A DNA stretch of 64,000 nucleotides from Paenibacillus_V sp046244365 (GTDB lineage Bacteria > Bacillota > Bacilli > Paenibacillales > NBRC-103111), in assembly GCF_046244365.1 (NCBI RefSeq), contig NZ_CP176395.1:6572001-6636000 (forward strand). Direction: 5' to 3'. Made by a program: the position numbers and the translations under genes. Shown here in pieces: positions 32,724-41,692 of this stretch. How positions within the stretch are numbered: position 1 is the stretch's first letter; each line of letters opens with the position of its first letter. Below the pieces are notes generated by a model. It was not told where the DNA came from, did not search any database, and saw nothing but the letters and a program-made list of their open reading frames with translations.

Positions 32724-33470
32724 CTATGGCTTCAAATCCAGTATGAACACGAGCGGCCGATGATCGGACGCCACGGAATCCGGAATGACATAACTCTCGC
32801 GTACGGCCCAGTTTCCGGCTCCGCAGTATAGAATATAATCGATTTGATGGACAGGCTCCGGGGATGGCTCCGTCAGCAGCGATTGGCCTAGATCCTGGAG
32901 CGTCCATCGCTTAGTAAACGCATTCAGCACGGGGCTTGCCGGCAGGTCGTTCAAGTCCCCGCCAAGCAATGCAGGCAGAGCCGGCAACCCGTCGATGCAA
33001 GCTTCCATGTCGGCAACCGACCGGAATCGCGCGCGTTCGTCCTGCCAGTCAAGATGAACGGCTATGAGCGTAATCGCCTGCCCTTCGCCACATACCGCGG
33101 ATAGGTCGGCCTCGGCGAACAAGGCCGCACGCGGTTCTTCGCCGGGCAGCGCCAAGTTATGAATAACCCGCAGCGGGTATTTGGATAAAATGGCGTTCCC
33201 GTATTCGCCCCCGTCGTAATGCATCGCTCTTCCGAAGGCATATTCGCTCATGCCGGACATTTCAGCCAAAACGGCTGTTTGATCCACGCCGCCCGAGCGC
33301 TTCGTGTTCTTGTCAACCTCTTGCAAAAACACGAAATCCGGCTGCTCTTTTGCAATAACGTCGGCGATGCGCGATAAATCCCTTTTTCCGTCCGTGCCTA
33401 CGCCTGCATGAATATTGTAAGTCATCGCTTTCCATGCGGACGATTCATTAGCATTCCGCTTCAGCTCCAT
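32724..33470 (-). CDS. Endonuclease/exonuclease/phosphatase family protein
   Basis: A 248-residue single-domain EEP hydrolase: AMTYNIHAGVGTDG, FVFLQEVDKNTKRSGG, GGDLNDLPASPVL and SVASDHRPLVFILDL hold the usual Asn, Glu, Asp and His of the active site. No signal peptide, so cytoplasmic. Likely a phosphodiesterase or phosphatase. The start is ATG 33470 (or GTG 33473) behind GGGGAGG. It follows the coiled-coil gene by 24 bases and lies next to a second EEP gene under DeoR, suggesting a shared phosphodiester-type substrate. Confidence 0.85.
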   Translation of the reverse strand: MELKRNANESSAWKAMTYNIHAGVGTDGKRDLSRIADVIAKEQPDFVFLQEVDKNTKRSGGVDQTAVLAEMSGMSEYAFGRAMHYDGGEYGNAILSKYPLRVIHNLALPGEEPRAALFAEADLSAVCGEGQAITLIAVHLDWQDERARFRSVADMEACIDGLPALPALLGGDLNDLPASPVLNAFTKRWTLQDLGQSLLTEPSPEPVHQIDYILYCGAGNWAVRESYVIPDSVASDHRPLVFILDLKP

Positions 33471-33494
33471 CACACCGGACACCTCCCCATTCGA

Positions 33495-34442
33495 TTACAA
33501 ATCCATTTGCTCGATCCATGCGGTGCGCTTCGTTCTCATTCCGGCGAGTGCCGATTCGGCCGCCGAATGTTCCGTCTGAAGCTGGTTGACGACCGTTCGC
33601 ACCTGATGAATCGCGCCAAGCACCTGCTCTTGCGAATTACGGATACGTCCCTGGACGATCCAGTCCGTGATCAGACCGTCGAACCAATAATCGGCCATTT
33701 TGAGAAGCTCGCTGATATCGATGTCGATGTGGATGCTCCGCTTCAGGTCGGTCAGCTCTTCCTTGAATCCCCTCATAAGATGGTTCGCTTGATAGATATA
33801 CTGTTTGGCGTCATCCACATTGTTGTGCTTCAGATGTGTACTGATCGCGCCGCCGCCGAGCATGTCCCATTTCCCCCAGTTTTCCGCCTTGTCCAGGCTT
33901 TCGGAGGCAACCGTAAGCGATGCCAAAACACGTTTTCCCGCCGTCCATGCTTCGGAAATTTCTTTGACGAGAACCGTCTGGTCCGCGAGCTGCTCCTCCA
34001 TCTCGGAGAGCGTCTTGGCCGCCTCCGGCAAGTTCCTAAGCGCCGACTCCTTCTCCGCCATCAGCTTGTCATATTCCCGCTCCGCACCGCCGTACTTCGC
34101 AAGATCGTCGCCGAGACGCTTCAGCTCCGCATCGATTTCGTCAAGCTGCCCCTTCGCTTCCTGCAGCTTCATTGCGGCGGCAAGCGCTTGCTGCCGCTCC
34201 ATTTCGAGCTGCTCCTCCTTGCTCCGAAGAATCGTATGAAACAGGTTGGTTAGCGACATGCGCGTCAGCTTGTCGACATCCTCCTGCTCCATCTCCAGCT
34301 GTACCTCGAGCCGCGCAACAAGCCGCTCCTGCTCATGCAGCCGCTTTTGCAGCTCCTCGCGTCTGCGCTCCGCTTTATGGAGCCGATATTTCCGTTCCTT
34401 CGCTTCGGTCAATCGGGGATGAAAGGTATCGGACACCCGCAC
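33495..34442 (-). CDS. Coiled-coil protein of unknown function
   Basis: A 315-residue protein, largely coiled coil in residues 10-165 (ERKYRLHKAERRREELQKRL, MKLQEAKGQLDEIDAELKRL), then a more globular C-terminal part (WDMLGGGAISTHLKHNNVDD, LKRSIHIDIDISELLKMADY). No signal peptide or membrane helix. Start GTG behind AAGGAGTGAG. It shares a transcript with the EEP protein. I do not recognise the family. Confidence 0.65.
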   Translation of the reverse strand: MRVSDTFHPRLTEAKERKYRLHKAERRREELQKRLHEQERLVARLEVQLEMEQEDVDKLTRMSLTNLFHTILRSKEEQLEMERQQALAAAMKLQEAKGQLDEIDAELKRLGDDLAKYGGAEREYDKLMAEKESALRNLPEAAKTLSEMEEQLADQTVLVKEISEAWTAGKRVLASLTVASESLDKAENWGKWDMLGGGAISTHLKHNNVDDAKQYIYQANHLMRGFKEELTDLKRSIHIDIDISELLKMADYWFDGLITDWIVQGRIRNSQEQVLGAIHQVRTVVNQLQTEHSAAESALAGMRTKRTAWIEQMDL

Positions 34443-34713
34443 TCACTCCTTTTCGTCTTGTTGCCGAATCCTGTGAACCTCTGTCGTCGTGTTTTATTAC
34501 GCACGCCTTACGTTCCCGGTTTCACGTTCTCCGCTTATACGTGTGTATGCATGGCAGCCCGCAGGGGAATAAGACGGCGGCGACGCCTTGCTCCTTGACC
34601 GAACTGCCCCAGCCTGCCGCTGTTCTGACCGTCGCCAAACGGCAACTAAATTCGTTTAAAGTAGGCCCCGCTCCTAGCAGCAACCGCACTACCGCTAGAG
34701 CAGGCTAGCAAAA

Positions 34714-34872
34714 GAGCTGAGGGATCTTCAAAAAAAAGGAGCTGAGGCACATTTCAAGAATAGCTGACATGCAAAGTATTGGTGCTAGCGTACACTTCAA
34801 GAACAGGAGTTGACATGCAATCAAAAAAAGGAGCTGTCGTTTCATTCAAAAAAGCTGACGTTCAATCGTCGG
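34714..34872. repeat. Degenerate AGCTGA / TTCAA short repeats
   Basis: Six or so units of about 22-45 bases share AGCTGA followed by TTCAARAA or GCAATC. They are imperfect and separated by insertions. Confidence 0.45.
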
Positions 34873-34933
34873 TTTCCACTAACATGCCGATTTGATCGGC
34901 CAAGGGTAACACACTTAGGCTTCCGGGTGGTAA

Positions 34934-35142
34934 ATAGTGAACATTGGCTCACTATTAGTGAACATAAATTCACTATTCCCCTCCTATCATCCTCTTTTTG
35001 AGCAGATAGTGAACCAGACCGGACTATTCGGCCATAAAGTTCACTATTAGTGAAGTTTAGTTCACTACTTCACTTGGAAGCATATCATTGAGCGCAATTA
35101 GTGAACTTTAGCTCACTATTAGTGAATGTGAGTTCACTATCC
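34934..35142. repeat. GTTCACTA palindromic interspersed element, copy A
   Basis: Several palindromes of the type GTTCACTATTAGTGAAC flank a core GATAGTGAACCAGACCGG followed by ACTATTCGGCC. The same order, spacing and core occur at 50687-50890 and 62764-62974. It is outside any gene. Confidence 0.75.
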
Positions 35143-35399
35143 GCCGATACAGGCCTATGAACTAATCTTTGAAGCGGTCATACATGGTACCGTTAAAGTA
35201 GAGATGTAAATCAATACTATCAAAATTCTCCTCCCTCAGTCCGAGAAGATTACATAAAAAGAAGCAGCCCCTCCGCCGTATTTCCCGGCCTTCGAGACTG
35301 CCCCTGTATATGCTATGTTGCTATGGACTCGTCACTTGAATCAGGCACGTGCCTTAACGAACCGGCCGTAACGCTTGCAGTACGGTTTACCAATGCCCT

Positions 35400-35820
35400 G
35401 CAAGTCCGCCAGCTTTACCGTTTGCCACCAGCTCGTTCTGCAAGTCCGCCAGCTTTACGCTTGCTAGCTAGCCTTACGCTCTCTCGCCAGCTTGCCCTGC
35501 TCTCCAGCCAGCTTTACCGCTCGCCCACCAGTTTGTCCTGCATGTCAGCCAGCTTTTACCGCTCGCCAGCCCTAAGCTCTCCAGCCAGCTTTACGCTTGC
35601 TAGCTAGCCTTACGCTCTCTCGCCAGCTTGCCCTGCTCTCCAGCCAGCTTTACCGCTCACCCACCAGCTCGTTCTGCAAGTCCGCCAGCTTTACGCTTGC
35701 TAGCTAGCCTTACGCTCTCTCGCCAGCTCGTCCCGCATGTCCGCCAGCTTACTGCTCGCCCGCCAGCTTGCCCTGCTCGCCCACCAGCTCGTCCTGCATG
35801 TCCGCCAGCTTTACCGCTTG
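35400..35820 (-). repeat. Tandem array derived from the 3' end of the Gfo/Idh gene
   Basis: Read on the minus strand the array repeats the codons of KLADMQDELVGEQ and KLAGEQ with decay. A longer unit beginning AGCTTTACGCTTGC recurs at 35451, 35587 and 35687. It starts inside the oxidoreductase reading frame and runs about 350 bases past its stop codon. Confidence 0.7.
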
Positions 35821-37044
35821 CCCGCCGTTCAGCCTCGATTGCTCCGCTGCGAACGCCATCAGATGGCTTTGCAGGGAGGCGCTTGCGGAAGTCAGACTTC
35901 CAGCCGCGCTGCGGTCAAAATGTCGAACGTCCCTTAAAAATTGAGCGACCATGCGCGCATCGCCGCCTCCGTGCCCGTCGCCCCCGGTAAACCGGTGCGT
36001 GTCGACCTTCTCTCCGGTCGCAAACCGGAATAGGGTGAACATTCCCTCTTCCATGTCGCCGCGAATTTCGCCGTGCGTTCCCATGATCTGCACCCTTCGC
36101 GTACCGCCCTGCGTAAAGCCGGACATCGTGAAAGTGGCATTGGCGCCGCTCGCAAACTCCATATTGACGACCTGATGATCGACAACATTGTTGTCGCACC
36201 GGTACACGCACCGCCCGAAAGGCCCTTCCTGAAGCGCCCTCATGATTCCCTCTTGCGACAAATCCGGCGTCATATACCGGGCCCACGGATGATGCGGCGG
36301 CTGGATGTACATTTTGAGTGCCGAGAACGGACAAGTCTTCTCCGCCTCGCAGCCGTCGATGCAGCGGTCCGTCGCCCCTTCCGGCGCGTTCTCCGGTTTG
36401 AAATGAAGCAGCGACCCGAAGGAATGGACGGTTGTGCAGGTTTCCCCCATCAGCCAAGAAATGATGTCGAGATCATGGCAGGATTTGGCCAAAATCATCG
36501 GGCTCGTTTCTTCCGCATTGCGCCAATTGCCGCGAACGTAGCTATGGGTCATATGCTCGAAGCCGACGTTCTCGGTCAGCTGAATCGTTGCGACTTTGCC
36601 TAGCTCTCCCGCTTCGATACACTTCTTGATTCCCGCCCAAAAAGGCGAATAGCGCAGCACGTGACTGACGATAAGCAGCCGTTCGTGCTTTCTCGCAGCT
36701 TGCTCGAGCAGGATGCACTCTTCCGGTACGGGCGACATCGGCTTCTCCAACAGCACATGATAACCCAGCTCGAGCGCCTTCATGGCCGGAACGAAATGCA
36801 TCCGGTCCAGCGTGCTGATGATCATCACATCCGCTATGCGTCCCTTTTCGAACGCCTGCTCCCAAGAAGAGTACGTATAGGCCTCCGTGATTCCGTGAGA
36901 GTCCGCAAATTGTTTTCTTCGTGCTTCGTCAGGCTCCGCTACGGCGACGAACTTCAGCTCGTTCGGGTACTTTTCCGCGTAGGGCCCATAAATGTACCGG
37001 CCTCTGCTGCCGGCGCCGAGCAAAACCGCTGTAATGGCTTGCAA
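35749..37044 (-). CDS. Gfo/Idh/MocA-family oxidoreductase with a repeat-derived tail
   Basis: A 431-residue NAD(P)-dependent sugar/inositol oxidoreductase. The N-terminal Rossmann motif is VLLGAGSRGR, then VLLEKPMSP (family EKP motif) and AKSCHDLDIISWLMG in the catalytic domain. A Cys cluster CIDGCEAEKTC plus GRCVYRCDNN may bind metal; similar clusters occur in this subfamily. After NGGQAVKLADM the C-terminus is repeat sequence (QDELVGEQGKLAGEQ) shared with the downstream tandem array, so the natural end was probably earlier. TTG start behind GGGGGAG. Last gene of the YesM/YesN-linked sugar operon; likely oxidises the imported sugar. Confidence 0.9.
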   Translation of the reverse strand: MQAITAVLLGAGSRGRYIYGPYAEKYPNELKFVAVAEPDEARRKQFADSHGITEAYTYSSWEQAFEKGRIADVMIISTLDRMHFVPAMKALELGYHVLLEKPMSPVPEECILLEQAARKHERLLIVSHVLRYSPFWAGIKKCIEAGELGKVATIQLTENVGFEHMTHSYVRGNWRNAEETSPMILAKSCHDLDIISWLMGETCTTVHSFGSLLHFKPENAPEGATDRCIDGCEAEKTCPFSALKMYIQPPHHPWARYMTPDLSQEGIMRALQEGPFGRCVYRCDNNVVDHQVVNMEFASGANATFTMSGFTQGGTRRVQIMGTHGEIRGDMEEGMFTLFRFATGEKVDTHRFTGGDGHGGGDARMVAQFLRDVRHFDRSAAGSLTSASASLQSHLMAFAAEQSRLNGGQAVKLADMQDELVGEQGKLAGEQ

Positions 37045-37167
37045 TACTTTCTCCCCCTTGTCGTGTTCGGCTACTGTTCTGATTGTACTTGGCCGAACAC
37101 ACGGTCAAAAGAGATCGTTGATTACATTCCATATACTTTTGTTGACTTGGCTCTGAATAAGGAACGG

Positions 37168-38841
37168 TTACGGGTTTAACCGAAGCATTCTGTACTCCTG
37201 CGGCGTCGTTTCGTTCTGTTTCTTGAAAAAACGGATAAACGCCAGCGCGGAATTATAACCGAGCACCGCAGCAATTTCATTCACCTTCATCGTGCTGTCG
37301 AGCAGCAATTCCTTCGCCTTCAAATTCCGGTAATCGTTAATGTAGTCGGATAGCGCGATTCCCGTCATTTGCTTATACAGCCTGGAAAAATAGGACGGAT
37401 TGAGACCAACGTGATCCGCGATCGCGTTCAAGGAAATATCCGTGGAAATGTGCGTTTCGATGTACTTATGCGCTTTTTGCACCACTTCCGAAGGCAGCTG
37501 GGCCCCCTGAGCCGCGTTCCAGTCAAACAGGCAATCGGCCGTTTGCAAAAAATATTGCTTCATGGAAAGCCAAGAGTCCTGTTCCCCGAGTTTGAACAGC
37601 GGCGCCAAATCGTGTACGGCATTCAAATAAGCCCGCATCTCCGTGCTTTTGTTGATATATGCGAGAAAAACGGCAGCCATGGCATGATAGAGCTCCTTCT
37701 TTCGCTCATACGGACAATTCTCGTCGGTCCATACTTCCGCAAACTCCATGTAGAGCTTGTAAAACTCTTCGCGATGGCTATTCTCGAGACATTTAGCAAG
37801 GAGCTGTACGCGGGTATGATGAAAATAATCGTTCTTCTTATCACCCTTTAGGCTTTCCTCCGAGCGCCTGATGTCGGAATCGCTCAAAATAACCTCGCTG
37901 GACAAGCCGATCCCGTATACAAAGCCGTATTTCAAAGCATGGAACCGGTCGAAAACGCCGCCCCACGCCACGGGCTCGCTGCCCAGCATGAACGATACCG
38001 GAAGCTGCAGCAGCTTCTTGCACGTACGCTGGATCGTCTCCAAAATGCCGCTCACGTAGGTGGACGTTTTTTTCCATTCGGCCTCGGATGCATGATGCTG
38101 CGTTTGCGACTCGCTCCCGCCTCCTGGCTGAATGAACCAGACGATCTTGGACTGATCGTAAACATAAGAATAACTGCATACGAACGGCGACAAAAATTCT
38201 TCGGTAATATTTTGCACGGCGTAAATAAGCAGCGCTTTATCCGGCGCCGTTATCATATCCTTCCAGCCGTCGACACGTCCAAGCAGCAAAAAAATCGGCA
38301 TGTCCGCCCGCAGCGGCATATCGATATCCTTGAAATGGCGTTCCAATTGGTTGTCCGTCACCTGCTTGCCTTGCAACAGTCCGGAAACGTATTCTCTTTG
38401 CAGCGACGGCAGTGCCTTCCGCATCCGGTCGTTCGCTCTTTCGAACATTTGCCTCTGGCCGTATTCGTCCTCGAACTGCTCGATCGCGCGCTCGACGGAT
38501 CGGATGATTTTTTCGTCGCTTTCGATCTTCAGAATATATTCGAAGCTGCCGTATTTCACCGCGCTTTGCACGTAATGAAAATCGTTATAGCCGGTCAGGA
38601 AAATGACTTTGCAGGCCGGCCACTGGGCTTTGATTTCCTGCAGCAGCTCGATGCCTTCAAGCCCGGGCATTTTGATGTCGGAAATGACGATGTCCACCCG
38701 GTTGCTCTGGAGCACCTCCAATGCCTCTTCGCCGGAATACGCTTTCAAGATGTCGAGCTCCAAGTGAGCGGTTTGCTCGAAAAGCTCGAGCAGCCCGTCC
38801 ACGATGATCGGAAGATCGTCGACGATCAGCAATCGGTACAT
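37168..38841 (-). CDS. yesN: YesN-type response regulator with AraC output
   Basis: A 557-residue response regulator: receiver domain with phospho-acceptor Asp 55 (VDIVISDIKMPG), a long middle region, and two AraC helix-turn-helix motifs (ISLNAIADHVGLNPSYFSRL and VNEIAAVLGYNSALAFIRFF). It is paired with the YesM-type kinase encoded upstream, 74 bases away. It probably activates the adjacent sugar importer genes. Ribosome site GAGGAGGGGTTTAC. Confidence 0.94.
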   Translation of the reverse strand: MYRLLIVDDLPIIVDGLLELFEQTAHLELDILKAYSGEEALEVLQSNRVDIVISDIKMPGLEGIELLQEIKAQWPACKVIFLTGYNDFHYVQSAVKYGSFEYILKIESDEKIIRSVERAIEQFEDEYGQRQMFERANDRMRKALPSLQREYVSGLLQGKQVTDNQLERHFKDIDMPLRADMPIFLLLGRVDGWKDMITAPDKALLIYAVQNITEEFLSPFVCSYSYVYDQSKIVWFIQPGGGSESQTQHHASEAEWKKTSTYVSGILETIQRTCKKLLQLPVSFMLGSEPVAWGGVFDRFHALKYGFVYGIGLSSEVILSDSDIRRSEESLKGDKKNDYFHHTRVQLLAKCLENSHREEFYKLYMEFAEVWTDENCPYERKKELYHAMAAVFLAYINKSTEMRAYLNAVHDLAPLFKLGEQDSWLSMKQYFLQTADCLFDWNAAQGAQLPSEVVQKAHKYIETHISTDISLNAIADHVGLNPSYFSRLYKQMTGIALSDYINDYRNLKAKELLLDSTMKVNEIAAVLGYNSALAFIRFFKKQNETTPQEYRMLRLNP

Positions 38842-38915
38842 GTAAACCCCTCCTCAAGCGTTTCTGGAAGTCGTGCTGCTCCGCATGCAGCAAGCCCACC
38901 GACTTGCTGCCGCTT

Positions 38916-40649
38916 CTAGCGGTTGCCGAAATGAATCCGTACTTTCAGGCCGCCAAGCTCGGAACGGGTCATCGTGATCCCGTATTCGGCGCCATAGCGA
39001 AGCTGGATTCGGCGATGGACGTTGACCAGCCCGGTCGTCTCCTCGATCCGGCCCTCGGACTGCCGCAACCGGTTATTCAGCCGGTTGATGTCTTCCTCCG
39101 TAACGGCGTTCCCGTTGTCTTCCACATAGAAAGCGAAACCGTCCGCATTCCGTTCGCTATGCACCCAAAGCTCGCCCTCGGTGCGCATATTGCCCAGCGC
39201 ATGCTTGTAGGCGTTCTCGATAATCGGCTGCAGCACGAGCCTAGGTACGAACAGCTCCGGCACGTTGCCGTCAAACCTGACCTGGATGCGGTCTCCGTAG
39301 CAAACCGTCTGCATATCCACGTACGTGCGGGAATGCTTCACTTCCAGCTCCAGCGGAATCTCGTCCTCGTCGTTTCGGGTAATAAAGTGAAAATACTCCC
39401 CGATGTACAAACAAAACTGGTATGCCTTCTCCTTCTGCCGATCCGACTTGATCAGCCGGCACAGGACGAAGAAGCAGTTGTACAAAAAATGCGGATTGAT
39501 CTGCGCTTGCAGACGCTTCAGCTCCGACCGCTGGTTGCGGATTTGCTGCTCGTAGTTTTCTTCGATCAGCGTTCGCAGCGATTGGATCGTATCGTTGAAC
39601 GCTTGATACAAGTACCCGAACTCGTCATGCCCGCGGTCGATCGCGATCGGCTCCAGCCGGTTCTGCTGTACGCGGCGGAACGAATGAACGAGCCTCATAA
39701 GCGGGCGGTAGATAAGCCGGAACAGAGAGTAAGAGAAGAACAGAACGACGAGCACGGCCAAAGCGCATGCCCACCAGAACCATACCCGGTACTTCTGGAT
39801 CGGACCGAGCACGTTCGCTTCGGGAATGAGGCTGACCGAATACGAATTCCAGAGCGGGGAGTACTTATAAACGGCCAGATAGCTGCTGTCTTCGTACCGC
39901 ACCGTCTCGTAGCCTTCCTGCTTCCCTTCCGCTTGATTGCCCTTGATAAAAGACTCGACCGTCGCAAGGAGCGCCGGATCTTGGTCGCTCTGGATATGCC
40001 AGCCGCGGTCGACATTGATCAGCACGCTTTTGCCTCCGATCGAGCTGCCGATTTGCGCCAGCGATTCTTGAATCTTGGCTTCGGAAAGCTCGACCGCGAT
40101 GACGAAAAGCGGTTCGCGCGGCGTATTCGCCGGATACTGCATCGAGATGAACAGCCGGTCGTTCCAGTAAATGAACGGTTCCGCGTACTGCAGGTTTTTC
40201 GTCTGCATCGCCGCATATTCCTGCCGGTCGATCGTCGTTTCGTATTTGATGCTCAGCAGCGTTCGGCCGATCAACGGCACATACGCCTTCGCCTCCTGAA
40301 TAAACGGACTCGAATCTTTCATCAGCGCCAGCCGCTTTTGAATGTCCAGAATTTTTTGCATCCGTTCGTAGTAGGACAATTCGTCACCGGCAGCGGCAAT
40401 TTCCATCAGGTCGTCGTCCGTAACATATTTCGGCAAATACCGGACGATTCGGTCCGCTTCCTTATCGAGCGACTCCAAATAATAGCGGGCCGTATTCAAG
40501 GTCGACTGCGATATTTCCTTTCGGATGCTGTCCGAGCCTTTGTCGTTGATCAGCCAAGTGATGGCCATAAGGGGCAGCAGCACCGCCAGAAACGCGGCCA
40601 TGATTTTTTTGAAAATCGAAGAATCCCTCAATTGGAAAAAGCGCTTCAT
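38916..40649 (-). CDS. yesM: YesM-type sensor histidine kinase
   Basis: A 577-residue membrane kinase: helix 1 (about 14-34), extracellular Cache-like sensor (35-290), helix 2 (about 290-313), HAMP linker, His_kinase domain with phospho-acceptor His 387 (INPHFLYN) and an ATPase domain (LVLQPIIENAYKHALGN, GLVNVHRRIQLRYG). It follows the MalG-type permease by 42 bases and precedes yesN. It senses an extracellular sugar or the loaded binding protein and phosphorylates YesN. Confidence 0.95.
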   Translation of the reverse strand: MKRFFQLRDSSIFKKIMAAFLAVLLPLMAITWLINDKGSDSIRKEISQSTLNTARYYLESLDKEADRIVRYLPKYVTDDDLMEIAAAGDELSYYERMQKILDIQKRLALMKDSSPFIQEAKAYVPLIGRTLLSIKYETTIDRQEYAAMQTKNLQYAEPFIYWNDRLFISMQYPANTPREPLFVIAVELSEAKIQESLAQIGSSIGGKSVLINVDRGWHIQSDQDPALLATVESFIKGNQAEGKQEGYETVRYEDSSYLAVYKYSPLWNSYSVSLIPEANVLGPIQKYRVWFWWACALAVLVVLFFSYSLFRLIYRPLMRLVHSFRRVQQNRLEPIAIDRGHDEFGYLYQAFNDTIQSLRTLIEENYEQQIRNQRSELKRLQAQINPHFLYNCFFVLCRLIKSDRQKEKAYQFCLYIGEYFHFITRNDEDEIPLELEVKHSRTYVDMQTVCYGDRIQVRFDGNVPELFVPRLVLQPIIENAYKHALGNMRTEGELWVHSERNADGFAFYVEDNGNAVTEEDINRLNNRLRQSEGRIEETTGLVNVHRRIQLRYGAEYGITMTRSELGGLKVRIHFGNR

Positions 40650-40691
40650 TGTCCGTTCACCCGCTATGCTTTGGTAGAGAATCCTGAATAC

Positions 40692-41576
40692 TTATTCTTT
40701 GACACTCCCCATCACAATTCCTTTAATGAAAAACCGCTGCAGGAACGGATAAACGATCAAAATCGGAAAAGCCGCTACGAATATTTGCGCCGCCTTGCTC
40801 GTGCGGTCGGACAGCTTGATGATCAGCTCCGCATCCTGCGTCTTCAGGAAGCGGAAATCGAGGTTGATAATAATCGTCTGCAGAAACGTCTGAAGCGGAT
40901 ATTTGTCGGGCTGATTCATCAGGATCATGCCGTCGAACCAGCTGTTCCAATGGCCGACCATCGTGAACAGACCGGTAGTGGCAAGCGCAGGCAGGGACAG
41001 AGGCACATATATTTTCCATAGCGTAGCAAAATGTCCGGCTCCGTCCATTCGAGACGACTCCTCCAGCTCCTTAGGCAGGCTGCGGTAAAAATTGAGCAGC
41101 AAAATGACGTTGAACACGGCTAACGCTCCAGGGAGCACGAGCGCCCAAATCGTATTGATCAATCCGAGCGACTTGACCGTCAAGTACCAAGGGATGAGGC
41201 CACCGCTGAACAAAATCGTAAACACGAACAGCCACACGTATACCGTACGCAGCCGAAGCTGGCTCGTATCCTTCGACAGCGGATATGCCGTCATGATGGT
41301 CAAAAACATGCTGATAGCCGTTCCGAGTATGACACGTTTCAGCGTAACCACGAAGGCGCGTAAATATTCCGGCTTGCCGAACACGTTGTCATAAGCGGCG
41401 GTCGTAAAGTCGACGGGCCACAGCACGACCTTGCCGGCCGAAGCCGCCGCACCGGAGCTGAACGATAAAGCCAGTATATGAATAAGGGGCATCAGGCAGG
41501 CAAACGAGATCGCCGCCAAGAAGATAAGGTTGCCGCTTAAGAACAACCGCCGGCCCAGTGACATTTTGTAATGCAT
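40692..41576 (-). CDS. ytcP: Carbohydrate ABC transporter permease, MalG/YtcP type
   Basis: A 294-residue permease with six predicted helices and the EAA motif ELEESSRMDGAGHFATLWKIYVPL near residue 180 (written in part: ELEESSRMDGAG). C-terminal FIKGIVMGSVKE is typical of YtcP/LplC proteins. It follows the LplB-type gene by 116 bases and completes the membrane channel of the second sugar importer. Confidence 0.94.
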   Translation of the reverse strand: MHYKMSLGRRLFLSGNLIFLAAISFACLMPLIHILALSFSSGAAASAGKVVLWPVDFTTAAYDNVFGKPEYLRAFVVTLKRVILGTAISMFLTIMTAYPLSKDTSQLRLRTVYVWLFVFTILFSGGLIPWYLTVKSLGLINTIWALVLPGALAVFNVILLLNFYRSLPKELEESSRMDGAGHFATLWKIYVPLSLPALATTGLFTMVGHWNSWFDGMILMNQPDKYPLQTFLQTIIINLDFRFLKTQDAELIIKLSDRTSKAAQIFVAAFPILIVYPFLQRFFIKGIVMGSVKE

Positions 41577-41692
41577 ACGAACACCTCGTCAGTTCGATTT
41601 CAAGGATAAACGCGTATGGCGATTTTTAAGGAAGCTGGCGATTACCGATGAAATATCAGCTTTTTATAATGTGAAACTATCCATTGTGATTT

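Larger units (their letters stand above)
34443..35748. other. Large gene-free stretch made of repeats
   Basis: About 1.3 kb without a credible gene. It holds degenerate short repeats (34714-34872), a palindromic interspersed element (34934-35142) and a tandem array from the 3' end of the neighbouring oxidoreductase gene (35400-35748). Open frames here are low-complexity Ser/Ala/Pro/Leu products of the array. Confidence 0.7.

Noticed and set aside
34934..35142. CRISPR array from the repeated GTTCACTA units
   Set aside because: Units are palindromic, unevenly spaced and lack unique spacers of constant length; no cas genes nearby.
35323..35990. Plus-strand frames rich in Ser, Ala, Pro and Leu
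   Set aside because: They are the antisense reading of the tandem array and of the Gfo/Idh gene; no ribosome site and pure low complexity.
38904..41021. Long plus-strand frame (705 codons) opposite yesM and the permease
   Set aside because: Antisense shadow of GC-rich coding regions; the minus-strand genes have clear domains and ribosome sites.
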